Part shown: in pieces, positions 34,779 through 42,466 of the stretch | Layout: each line of letters begins with the position of its first letter | Position numbering within the stretch: the first letter of the stretch is position 1 | DNA from: JAXLRU01 sp046330935 | Lineage (GTDB): Bacteria > Actinomycetota > Actinomycetes > Actinomycetales > Kineosporiaceae | Assembly: GCA_046330935.1 (NCBI GenBank) | Contig: JAXLRU010000004.1 | Coordinates: forward strand, 124,001 to 188,000 | Direction: 5' to 3' | DNA length: 64,000 bases | Notes under the pieces: model-generated | What the model was told of the DNA's origin: nothing | What the model saw: the letters and a program-made list of their open reading frames with translations, nothing else | Databases searched by the model: none | Made by a program: the position numbers and the translations under genes

Positions 34779-34802
34779 CTTTCGGAAGTTCCTTCCGGAA
34801 AG
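34779..34802. promoter_or_regulatory. Quasi-palindrome upstream of the GH10 gene
   Basis: CTTTCGGAAG-TTC-CTTCCGGAAAG is symmetric except for one extra G in the right arm. It lies about 50 bp before the GH10 start, in an AT-richer patch, and could be a repressor site for xylan-related control. The regulator is unknown. Confidence 0.4.
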
Positions 34803-34831
34803 GCTACTCCCGGAGCTTCGATCGTCTCGGG

Positions 34832-36802
34832 TCAGTGACCGGCAGGCAGCCCCCGCAAGAAGGCCGCGGCGACCGGGACCGCCGCGGCCGCGCCGCTCGA
34901 CCCGTTCTCCACGAACACCGCGAACGCGGTGTGCCCCTGCCACCCGATCAGCCAACCATGCGTGGCGGGCGGATCGTCAGAGCCCCACTCCGGCGTGCCG
35001 GTCTTCGCGTACACCGGGCCGCCGGGGACCGAGCGCATCCCCGTCGCCGTCCCCGACGTGACGACCGCCCGCATCAGCGTGCGCATCTGCCCGGCCTCGG
35101 GCACGGCGTTGCTCTCGCACTGCGTGCAGTCGGGCGTCAGGTGCGGCTGCCGCCACGTGCCCGACGCGACCGCCGCCGCGACCGAGGCCATGTGCAGCGG
35201 CGTCGCCTGCACCTTGCCCTGACCGATCGCCGACGCCGCCAGGTCCACCTTCTCCGGGGTGTCCGGGACGTCCCCGCGGGCGGCGGAGATGGGCAGCAGG
35301 CTCTCCCCGCCCGGGCCCTCGGCGAACCCGAAGCGCCGAGCCGTCTCCTGCAACGCCCCCTCGGGCAGGTCCTGCGCCACCGAGATGAAGGCCGTGTTGC
35401 AGCTCTGCGCGAAGGCGTCCGTGAGGGACAGCGACGTCGAGCGGCCCTTCTCGTGGTTGCGGAACACCTTGCCGACCACCGACATCGAGTCGGGGCAGGG
35501 CACCGTGCTCGACGGCGTCAGCCCGTGCTCCAGCCCCGCGATGGCCGTGATCACCTTGAACGTCGACCCGGGCGGGTAGACGCCGTTCTGCGCGGTCGGC
35601 ACGCCCTCGATCCGCTTGTTCGCCATCGCCAGGACGGCGCCGGTGCGGGTGTCGATCGCGACCACGGCCGCGCGGGGGCCCGGCTTGGCCTTGGCCAGCG
35701 CCTTCTCGGCGGCCTTCTGGTAGGCGAGGTCGAGGGTCGTCGTGACCTTGCTGGCCGGGGTGCCCGGGAACTCCTTCAACGTCGTGATCACCCCGCTGTC
35801 GGCGGCGCTGGTCACCGCGAGCTGCCGCCCGGAGGAGCCGCCGAGCTGGTCGGCGAACGCCCGCAGCAGCCCCGACCCCTCCTTGCCGCCCCCCGGCGAG
35901 GTGCCCAGCACGTTCGCGGCGAGGTCGGCGTCCGAGGCGATCGGCTTGCCCGACCGGTCCAGCACGGCCGTGCGCGCCGGCGCCTGCCCCGCCGACTCCG
36001 ACACCAGGTCGAGCCGCTGCCCGTTCTCCAGCAGCGGGTGCACCGTCTCGGCGGTGAACTTCACCCGCCATCCCTTGCGCGCGGGCGCCGACGGGGAGGC
36101 ACCGGGCGAAGCCGACGGGTCGATCGTCGAGACGTCGACGAGCGTGAGCGCGCCGTCGTAGGTGAAGTCCCCCAGTCCCGTCATCGTGAGCGTCGCCGTG
36201 AACGGCAAGGTGCCCGTGGAGGCGTCGAAGACGCCCGGGGTGACGGCCGTGCGCTCCAGCTTCAGGCGCTCCGCCATGCGCGTGTAGACGCCCGGGATGT
36301 CGTCGGACTCGTCGGCGACCAGGGCGTCCATCTGCACGTAGTCGCCCTTGGCCCAGGCCGCCAGGTACCGCTTGCCGATCGTCTCGGGGCCCGGCGGGGT
36401 GGGCGTGGGCGCCGACACCGTGGTGCCCCCGCCGCCCACGCCGAGCGTCCTCAGGCCCAGCCACGCGACGCCGCCGGCCCCCACCAGCGCCGCCACGGTG
36501 ATCGCCGCGATCAGGCCCGTCCGCCCCCCGCCCCCCTGCCGCGCGTCGCGCCTGCGGCCCTCGGGCTGCACGTCCTGCCCCGCTGCCTGGCCGGGCCAGG
36601 GCTCACCCTGCTCACCGGACCAGGGCTCGCCCGTCGCCGCGTCGTCGCCCTGCCCCGCCCACGGCGTCCCCTCCGGCTGCGGCCCCTGGTCGGCGTCCTC
36701 GATCACCGGGGGCGGCGCCCACGGCGAGACGTCCTGGCCGTACCGGGCGCGCAGGTACGCGGCCTCCGACGGGTCCTCGGGCTGCTGCGGATCGTTGGGC
36801 AC
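34832..36802 (-). CDS. Penicillin-binding protein with MecA_N/NTF2-like domain
   Basis: Class B-type transpeptidase for peptidoglycan cross-linking; 656 aa, GTG start. An acidic, Pro/Gln/Gly-rich cytoplasmic tail of about 90 residues precedes a TM (GLIAAITVAALVGAGGVAWLGL). An NTF2-like MecA_N domain (KRYLAAWAKGDYVQMDALV) and a dimerisation region follow, then the transpeptidase. That has the catalytic tetrad STFK with Ser413, an SxN (SCN in AQSCNTAF) and KTGT near residue 605. Similar to actinobacterial PbpA/PenA-type proteins involved in elongation, septation or beta-lactam tolerance. Separated from the GH10 gene by about 100 bp on the same strand. Confidence 0.93.
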   Translation of the reverse strand: MPNDPQQPEDPSEAAYLRARYGQDVSPWAPPPVIEDADQGPQPEGTPWAGQGDDAATGEPWSGEQGEPWPGQAAGQDVQPEGRRRDARQGGGGRTGLIAAITVAALVGAGGVAWLGLRTLGVGGGGTTVSAPTPTPPGPETIGKRYLAAWAKGDYVQMDALVADESDDIPGVYTRMAERLKLERTAVTPGVFDASTGTLPFTATLTMTGLGDFTYDGALTLVDVSTIDPSASPGASPSAPARKGWRVKFTAETVHPLLENGQRLDLVSESAGQAPARTAVLDRSGKPIASDADLAANVLGTSPGGGKEGSGLLRAFADQLGGSSGRQLAVTSAADSGVITTLKEFPGTPASKVTTTLDLAYQKAAEKALAKAKPGPRAAVVAIDTRTGAVLAMANKRIEGVPTAQNGVYPPGSTFKVITAIAGLEHGLTPSSTVPCPDSMSVVGKVFRNHEKGRSTSLSLTDAFAQSCNTAFISVAQDLPEGALQETARRFGFAEGPGGESLLPISAARGDVPDTPEKVDLAASAIGQGKVQATPLHMASVAAAVASGTWRQPHLTPDCTQCESNAVPEAGQMRTLMRAVVTSGTATGMRSVPGGPVYAKTGTPEWGSDDPPATHGWLIGWQGHTAFAVFVENGSSGAAAAVPVAAAFLRGLPAGH

Positions 36803-36891
36803 GGTGGTCTCCCCCTGGCACTCGGTGACGCAGGAACCCTAACCGCGGGCCCCCTGCCCACCACCTGAGCAGCGATGCTCAGGTGGTCCGC

Positions 36892-37674
36892 TCAGGTGAC
36901 GACGAGCCCTCGCGCCGCGAACCGCCCGCGCACGTGGGCGAGCAGCTCCAGGCTCGGGCCGGGGGTGTCCTTGAGCGGGAACCGCAGGCCCAGCGCCTCG
37001 TACTTCGGCTCGCCGAGCCGGTGGAAGGCCAGCACGTCGACCCGCTCCACGGCGGGGCCGAGGGAGGCCACGAAGTCGGCGAGGCCCTCCACGTTGGCCG
37101 GGTCGTCGGTCAGGCCCGGCACGAGCACGAACCGGATCCACATGCTGCGGCCCAGGTCGGCCAGGCGCCGCGCGAACCGCAGGGTCGGCTCGACGTCCCC
37201 GCCCGTGGCTCGGTGGTACGTCGCGGGGTCGAAGGACTTGATGTCGAGCAGGCACAGGTCGAGCGCGCCGAGGTCGTCGTCGGTGAACCGGTCACCGAGT
37301 GCGCCCGAGGTGTCCATCGCCGTGTGCACGCCCAGCTCGTGGCACTCCCGCAGCGCCGCCGCGGTGAAGCGCGCGTTGAGCATCGGCTCGCCACCCGAGA
37401 AGGTCACCCCGCCGCCGGTCATCTGGAAGACGCGGCGGTAGCGGTGCACCTTGGCCATCACCTCGGTGAGGGTGACGCGCTTGCCGTTGCGCGCCGTCCA
37501 CGTGTCCGGGTTCTGGCAGTACAGGCACCGCAGCGGGCAGCCGGCGGCGAACAGGACCAGGCGGGTGCCCGGCCCGTCGACGCCGCTGGAGAGGTCCCAG
37601 CTGTGCAGGGACGTCGTGGGCTCGCCCTCGGTGGGCACCCCCGTGACGTCCCCGCACAGCGAGATCGCGGTCAT
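36892..37674 (-). CDS. pflA: Pyruvate formate-lyase activating enzyme
   Basis: Radical-SAM enzyme that installs the glycyl radical on PflB. 260 aa, ATG 37674, six bases past the pflB stop. The 4Fe-4S/SAM motif CPLRCLYC fits CxxxCxxC, followed by TFSGGEPMLN (GGE) and DTSGALGDRF. Length and order match PflA. A reading that continues through the whole pflB region in another frame is an artefact. Oxygen-sensitive chemistry, so it should matter only at low oxygen. Confidence 0.95.
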   Translation of the reverse strand: MTAISLCGDVTGVPTEGEPTTSLHSWDLSSGVDGPGTRLVLFAAGCPLRCLYCQNPDTWTARNGKRVTLTEVMAKVHRYRRVFQMTGGGVTFSGGEPMLNARFTAAALRECHELGVHTAMDTSGALGDRFTDDDLGALDLCLLDIKSFDPATYHRATGGDVEPTLRFARRLADLGRSMWIRFVLVPGLTDDPANVEGLADFVASLGPAVERVDVLAFHRLGEPKYEALGLRFPLKDTPGPSLELLAHVRGRFAARGLVVT

Positions 37675-37679
37675 CGAGG

Positions 37680-39956
37680 TCAGAGCCCCGCGTGGAACGT
37701 GCGGCTGATGACGTCGAGCTGCTGCTCGCGGGTCAGCCGCGCGAAGTGCACGGCGTAGCCCGAGACGCGGATGGTGAGGTCGGGGTACTTCTCCGGGTTC
37801 TCCATCGCGTCGACGAGCGTGGCCTGGTCGAGGACGTTGACGTTGAGGTGGAAGCCCTCCGCGTCGGTGTAGGCGTCGAGGACGCCCACGAGGTCCTTGA
37901 TCTGCTCCTCGCGGGTGCGGCCCAGGCCCGACGGCGTGACCGTGGCGGTCAGCGAGATGCCGTCCTGCGCGTCGGCGTAGGGCAGCTTCGCCACCGACAG
38001 CGCCGAGGCCACGAGGCCGCGGTGGTCGCGGCCGTTCATCGGGTTGGCGCCGGGCGCGAACGGCTGGCCGCCGCGGCGACCGTCCGGCGTCGGGCCCGTG
38101 TGCTTGCCGTAGACCACGTTGCTGGTGATGGTGAGCACCGACTGCGTGGGGACGGCGTCGCGGTAGGTCTTCTGGACGCGCACCTTCTCCATGAACCGCT
38201 TGACCAGGAAGACGGCGATGTCGTCGGCCTCGTCGTCGTCGTTGCCGTAGGTCGGGAACTCGCCCTCGGTGACGTAGTCGACGACCAGCCCGGTCTCGTC
38301 GCGGACGACGCTGACCTTCGCGTTCTTGATCGCCGAGAGCGAGTCGGCGGCCACCGACAGGCCCGAGATGCCGCACGCCATCGTCCGCTTCACGGGGTGG
38401 TCGTGCAGCGCCATCTCCAGGCGCTCGTAGGCGTACTTGTCGTGCATGAAGTGGATGACGTTCAGCGCGTCCACGTACGTGGCGGCCAGCCAGTCCATCA
38501 TCGGGTCGAGCCGGGCCATGACGTCGTCGTAGTCGAGGACGTCGCCGTCCACGCCGGGTCCCGCCGGGCCCACCTGCTGGCCGCTGACCTCGTCGCGCCC
38601 GCCGTTGATCGCGTAGAGCAGCGTCTTGGCGAGGTTCACGCGGGCGCCGAAGAACTGCATCTGCTTGCCCACCGGCATCGCCGAGACGCAGCACGCGATG
38701 GCCGTGTCGTCGTCGTAGTGGCGGCGCAGCAGGTCGTCGCTCTCGTACTGGATCGCGCTGGTGTCGATCGACACCTGGGCGCAGAAGTCCTTGAAGCCCT
38801 GGGGCAGCGCGGGCGTCCACAGCACCGTCAGGTTCGGCTCCGGTGCCGGGCCAAGCGTGTAGAGGGTGTTGAGGAACCGGAAGCTCGTCTTGCTCACGAG
38901 GGTGCGGCCGTCGTTGGCCATGCCGCCGATCGACTCGGTCACCCACGTCGGGTCGCCGCTGAACAGGGCGTCGTACTCGGGGGTCCGCAGGAAGCGGATC
39001 ATCCGCAGCTTGATCACCATGTCGTCGATCAGCTCCTGCGCGCCGACCTCGTCGAGGCGGCCCTCGACGATGTCGCGCTGCAGGAAGACGTCGAGGAAGG
39101 TGCTGACGCGGCCCAGCGACATCGCCGCGCCGTTCTGCTCCTTGGTGGCGGCCAGGTAGGCCAGGTACACCCACTGCACGGCCTCGCGGCCGGTGGCGGC
39201 CGGGCGGCGGACGTCGAACCCGTACGTCTGCGCCATGGCGGCCAGCTCGTCGAGGGCGCGCAGCTGCTCGGCGAGCTCCTCGCGGTCGCGGACCACGTGC
39301 TCGGTGCTGGGCAGCGCGTCCAGGCGAGCACGCTCGGCCTTCTTGGCCTGGATCAGGCCGTCGACGCCGTACAGGGCTACTCGGCGGTAGTCGCCGATGA
39401 TCCGGCCCCGGCCGTAGCCGTCGGGCAGGCCCGTGACGATGCCGGCCTTGCGGGCCGCGCGGATCTGCGGGGTGTAGGCGTCGAACACGCCCTGGTTGTG
39501 GCTCTTGCGGTACTTGGTCCAGATCTCGGCCACGGTCGGGTCGAGCTGGTAGCCGTAGGCCTTGCAGCCGTCCTGCACCATGCGCAGGCCGCCGTTCGGC
39601 ATGATCGAACGCTTGAGGGGGGCGTCCGTCTGCAGACCGACGATCACGTGGTCGTCGTCGCTGATGAAGCCCGGCTTGTGGCTGACGATCGTCGACGGCG
39701 TCGTCGTGTCGATGTCGAGGACGCCCCGGCGCCGCTCCTCCGCCAGCAGGCCCTGGACCTCGCCCCACAGCCGGCGGGTGCGGTCGCTGGCCCCGGCGAG
39801 GAAGCTCGAGTCGCCCTCGTACGGGGTGACGTTGTCCAGGATGAATCCCCGCACGTCCACGGCGTCGCGCCAGCTGTCGCCGGCGAAGCCACGCCAGGGG
39901 TCGAGCTCGTCGTCCATCGGCTCGGACGTCGTGGGGGGCAGGATCACGGCGGTCAC
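37680..39956 (-). CDS. pflB: Formate C-acetyltransferase (pyruvate formate-lyase)
   Basis: Converts pyruvate and CoA to acetyl-CoA and formate without oxygen. 758 aa from GTG 39956 (GGAGGAGAGG upstream); E. coli PflB is 760 aa. The active-site Cys422-Cys423 pair lies in AIACCVSAM, and the radical Gly733 in RVSGYAVHF near the C-terminus. YGRGRIIGDYRRVALYGVD and NTLYTLGPAPEPNLTVLW are family signatures. An ATG at 40046 would add 30 non-homologous residues. It is transcribed with pflA behind a CRP/FNR-like dyad, giving a facultative fermentative branch. Confidence 0.95.
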   Translation of the reverse strand: MTAVILPPTTSEPMDDELDPWRGFAGDSWRDAVDVRGFILDNVTPYEGDSSFLAGASDRTRRLWGEVQGLLAEERRRGVLDIDTTTPSTIVSHKPGFISDDDHVIVGLQTDAPLKRSIMPNGGLRMVQDGCKAYGYQLDPTVAEIWTKYRKSHNQGVFDAYTPQIRAARKAGIVTGLPDGYGRGRIIGDYRRVALYGVDGLIQAKKAERARLDALPSTEHVVRDREELAEQLRALDELAAMAQTYGFDVRRPAATGREAVQWVYLAYLAATKEQNGAAMSLGRVSTFLDVFLQRDIVEGRLDEVGAQELIDDMVIKLRMIRFLRTPEYDALFSGDPTWVTESIGGMANDGRTLVSKTSFRFLNTLYTLGPAPEPNLTVLWTPALPQGFKDFCAQVSIDTSAIQYESDDLLRRHYDDDTAIACCVSAMPVGKQMQFFGARVNLAKTLLYAINGGRDEVSGQQVGPAGPGVDGDVLDYDDVMARLDPMMDWLAATYVDALNVIHFMHDKYAYERLEMALHDHPVKRTMACGISGLSVAADSLSAIKNAKVSVVRDETGLVVDYVTEGEFPTYGNDDDEADDIAVFLVKRFMEKVRVQKTYRDAVPTQSVLTITSNVVYGKHTGPTPDGRRGGQPFAPGANPMNGRDHRGLVASALSVAKLPYADAQDGISLTATVTPSGLGRTREEQIKDLVGVLDAYTDAEGFHLNVNVLDQATLVDAMENPEKYPDLTIRVSGYAVHFARLTREQQLDVISRTFHAGL

Positions 39957-40032
39957 CGCAGGGCACCTCTCCTCCGCCAGGACACGGGCGGGGCTGCTTA
40001 TGGCGCCGCTCGGACCGTGCCGGGCCCCTCTG

Positions 40033-40046
40033 TTGTATCGGTTCAA
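40033..40046. promoter_or_regulatory. CRP/FNR-type dyad upstream of pflB
   Basis: TTGTATCGGTTCAA has outer TTG/CAA symmetry and four of five matched positions per half, in an AT-rich spot about 77 bp upstream of the pflB start. FNR family consensus is TTGAT-N4-ATCAA, so this is an imperfect match consistent with low-oxygen control. Confidence 0.4.
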
Positions 40047-40262
40047 TCGGCAGGTAAGGGGGACCTACGTCGGCTCCAGTCCACGTCTGCGCAGGTCGGT
40101 GCAGTCGCGGGGTGGGCAAGCTCACACGCGTGACCTGGACGGCCACGGCCCGCACGGCGCACGCGGGCGGGCGCGCGCGAGGGCGCCGGTCGGCGTCGCG
40201 GTTCGGGGGGTCAGCTCGGCGTCGGTGCCCCGGCACGGGTCGGCGTCGCGGCTCGGCCGGCC

Positions 40263-40331
40263 CAGATGCCCCGACTTCCCGTGGACACGCCGGATCGCGC
40301 TCGGCGTGTCCCGGTGAAGTGGGGGCATCTG
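40263..40331. repeat. Large inverted repeat A (30-bp arms)
   Basis: Arms at 40263-40292 and 40302-40331 match at 26 of 30 positions around a 9-base loop (gatcgcgct). Outer ends are CAGATGCCCC/GGGGCATCTG and inner ends GGACACGCCG/CGGCGTGTCC. It ends 45 bp before the DUF2510 start. Its size exceeds an ordinary terminator; it could be a bidirectional terminator, a cruciform or a mobile-element remnant. Confidence 0.85.
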
Positions 40332-40376
40332 CGGCCGGACGATGCCCGCTCACGGCAGCGACGAGGGAGGCCGACG

Positions 40377-40769
40377 ATGACGAACGCTCAAGCGGGCTGG
40401 TACGACGACGGTTCGGGGACCGGGACGAAGCGCTGGTGGGACGGTCAGGCGTGGAGCGACCAGTTCCAGCGGCCGGCGCCCGAGACAGGCGTCGGCGGGG
40501 TCGTGCGCAGGATCGAGAACGCCGCGGTGGCGGGAGCGCAACCGCGGCCGGCGCCCCAGGGGGCCAGCTACGTCGTCCTCCAGGTCATCCTCAAGGAGAA
40601 GCTCTGGGGCACGGGCTCCGGCAACCTCACCGAGCTGGAGCGCGCGCTCAACGCCCAGGCGGCGCTCGGCTACCGGCTGCACACCATCACGACGGCCGCG
40701 TCGGGCAGCAAGGGAATCGGCGGCGGGGACCGGATCCAGGCCACGATGGTCTTCGAGCGGATCGCCTAG
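40377..40769 (+). CDS. Small DUF2510-DUF4177 protein
   Basis: 130 aa; ATG 40377 with GGGAGG upstream. Residues about 5-32 are a DUF2510 repeat (AGWYDDGSGTGTKRWWDGQ), a short Trp-rich motif often found at the N-terminus of actinobacterial proteins. Residues about 60-130 resemble DUF4177 (YVVLQVILKEKLWG, LNAQAALGYRLHTITTA, IQATMVFER), usually taken as a small alpha-beta fold of unknown role. No signal or TM. It is a monocistronic unit boxed by two very large inverted repeats. Confidence 0.8.
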   Translation: MTNAQAGWYDDGSGTGTKRWWDGQAWSDQFQRPAPETGVGGVVRRIENAAVAGAQPRPAPQGASYVVLQVILKEKLWGTGSGNLTELERALNAQAALGYRLHTITTAASGSKGIGGGDRIQATMVFERIA

Positions 40770-40803
40770 CCCCGCACCGCGGGCCGCGGCCGATGCGGCC
40801 TCG

Positions 40804-40875
40804 GTCAGATCCGCGGCGTCCGTGAGCCGACGGCGTGTGGGGGCGCCGCCTGCTCACGGACGCCGCGGATCTGAC
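40804..40875. repeat. Large perfect inverted repeat B (24-bp arms)
   Basis: Arms at 40804-40827 and 40852-40875 are exactly complementary (outer GTCAGATCCGCGG, inner TCCGTGAGC), with a 24-base loop that itself contains CGGCG/CGCCG. It lies between the convergent DUF2510 and mce genes, where a two-way terminator is expected, but perfect arms this long are unusual. Confidence 0.9.
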
Positions 40876-40910
40876 GGCCGGAGCACGGTCGGTGCGCCGC
40901 GGCAGGTCGG

Positions 40911-41351
40911 TCAACGCGCCGCTGCGGCCACCTGCGCCGGCTCGACCAGCTCCACCAGCACCCCGGCACCGTCCTTGGGGTGCACGAACGTGATCCGGGA
41001 GCCCATCGAGCCGGCCTTCGGCTCGGGGTAGAGCACGCGCAGGCCCTGCTCGGTCACGGACGCGGCGGCAGCCTCGATATTCGCCGTGCCGAACGCCAGG
41101 TGGTGCAGGCCCGGCCCGTTCTTCGCGAGGAACTTGCCGACGGGCGAGTCCGCGCGGGTCGGCTCCAGCAGCTGCAGGTAGGAACAGGCCCCGTCACCGG
41201 TGGCGTTGGTGCGCAGCATCGCCTCGCGCACCCCCTGCTCCTCGACGACCCCGACGTGGACGACCTCGAAGCCGTACACGTCCCGGTACAGGGCGACCGC
41301 CTCGTCGAGGTCGGTGACGGCGATGCCGACGTGGTCGATGCGCGTGAACAC
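40911..41351 (-). CDS. mce: Methylmalonyl-CoA epimerase
   Basis: Interconverts (2S)- and (2R)-methylmalonyl-CoA, feeding the mutase. 146 aa; GTG 41351 with AGGAGGA upstream, giving VFTRIDHVGIAVTDLDEAV. Vicinal-oxygen-chelate fold with metal-ligand His in IDHVGIAV, His in GLHHLAFG and Glu in VLVELVEP. The family substrate-binding segment FLAKNGPGLHH is intact. Last gene of a mutA-mutB-meaB-mce run, 26 bp after meaB. Confidence 0.93.
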   Translation of the reverse strand: MFTRIDHVGIAVTDLDEAVALYRDVYGFEVVHVGVVEEQGVREAMLRTNATGDGACSYLQLLEPTRADSPVGKFLAKNGPGLHHLAFGTANIEAAAASVTEQGLRVLYPEPKAGSMGSRITFVHPKDGAGVLVELVEPAQVAAAAR

Positions 41352-41377
41352 GGGTCCTCCTGGGCGGTCGGTGCTGG

Positions 41378-42466
41378 TCAGCGATGGGGGGACGAGCGAT
41401 GGACGTCGTGCAGCCGGCGGGCCGCGGCAGTGACCGTGAGCGTCCCGGCGGCGAGGTCGGCGGCGGCCCCGGCGAGGGCGGCCCGGACCGCAGGGTCGGC
41501 GCGGGCGGCGTCGAGCAGGCGCTGGGCGAGGGCGTCCCAGACGCCGGTGAGGGTCACGTCGAGGGCGCCGGACGCCGTGCCCGGGCTGGTGCCGGACGCC
41601 GCCGATCCGGCGAGGTCGAGCAGCAGCGCCGACAGCTCGGGGACGCCGTCGCCCGTGGTCGAGGAGCAGGTCAGGACGGGCGGGCACCGCTGCGGCGGGT
41701 GCAGCACGCGCAGGGCACGGCGCAGCTCGCCCTGCGCGGCGCGGGCGTCGACGGCGTGCGGCCCGTCGGCCTTGGTCACCACCACCGCGTCGACCACCTC
41801 GAGCAGGCCCCGCTTGATGCCCTGCAGCTCGTCACCGGCGCGCGGGGGCGTGGCCAGCAGCACGACGTCGACGAGCGCGGCCACCGACGCCTCGGACTGC
41901 CCCACCCCCACCGTCTCCACCAGCACGACGCCGTGCCCGGCGGCCTCCACCAGCGCGATCACCGTCTCCGTGGCCCGGGCCAGGCCACCCAGCGTCCCGC
42001 CGCTGGGGGTCGGCCGGACATAGGCGCGCGGATGGGCGGCCAGCCGCGACATGCGCGTGCGGTCACCCAGGACGCTGCCGCCCGAGCGCTGCGACGACGG
42101 GTCGACGGCGAGCACCGCCACCCGGTGGCCGCCCTCGACCAGCCCCGTCCCCAGGGCCTCGATCAGCGTCGACTTGCCCGCACCGGGAGGGCCCGTGACG
42201 CCGATCCGCCGGGCCCGCTGCGCCCCGACGGCCAGCCGGGCCAGGACGGCGTCGGCCGCGTCCCGGTCGCACGCGCGCGACGACTCGGCCAGCGTGATCG
42301 CCCTCGCGAGCGCGCCCCGCTCCCCCGCCGCCAGGCGCGCGGCGAGATCGGGGACGTCGACCGGTACGCGGGCGCGGCGGAGTCCGGCAGTCGCGACGGC
42401 GTGGGGGCGAGGCGCGTCGGCCGAGGGCAACGCCACGGCGTCGCCGACCCACACCGCCCGCGTCAC
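41378..42466 (-). CDS. meaB: Methylmalonyl-CoA mutase chaperone GTPase MeaB (ArgK)
   Basis: G3E GTPase that protects and reloads the B12 cofactor of methylmalonyl-CoA mutase. 362 aa; GTG 42466 overlaps the mutB stop. P-loop VTGPPGAGKSTLIEALG, DPSSQRSGGSVLGDRTRM, VETVGVGQSE switch and VTKADGPHAV (NKAD-type base motif, here TKAD) are all present. A Val/Ala-rich N-terminal tail of about 30 residues precedes the domain. Confidence 0.93.
   Translation of the reverse strand: MTRAVWVGDAVALPSADAPRPHAVATAGLRRARVPVDVPDLAARLAAGERGALARAITLAESSRACDRDAADAVLARLAVGAQRARRIGVTGPPGAGKSTLIEALGTGLVEGGHRVAVLAVDPSSQRSGGSVLGDRTRMSRLAAHPRAYVRPTPSGGTLGGLARATETVIALVEAAGHGVVLVETVGVGQSEASVAALVDVVLLATPPRAGDELQGIKRGLLEVVDAVVVTKADGPHAVDARAAQGELRRALRVLHPPQRCPPVLTCSSTTGDGVPELSALLLDLAGSAASGTSPGTASGALDVTLTGVWDALAQRLLDAARADPAVRAALAGAAADLAAGTLTVTAAARRLHDVHRSSPHR

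Larger units (their letters stand above)
39957..40376. other. Intergenic region upstream of pflB and the DUF2510 gene
   Basis: 420 bp with no coding sequence I can support. It holds the pflB ribosome site, the CRP/FNR-like dyad, two near-identical 19-bp direct repeats (ggtcggcgtcgcggttcgg at 40188-40206 and its one-mismatch copy at 40238-40256), and the 30-bp-arm hairpin at 40263-40331. Confidence 0.65.

Noticed and set aside
34728..34955. Small minus-strand frame between GH10 and the penicillin-binding gene
   Set aside because: Overlaps the penicillin-binding gene end and is low-complexity; treated as shadow.
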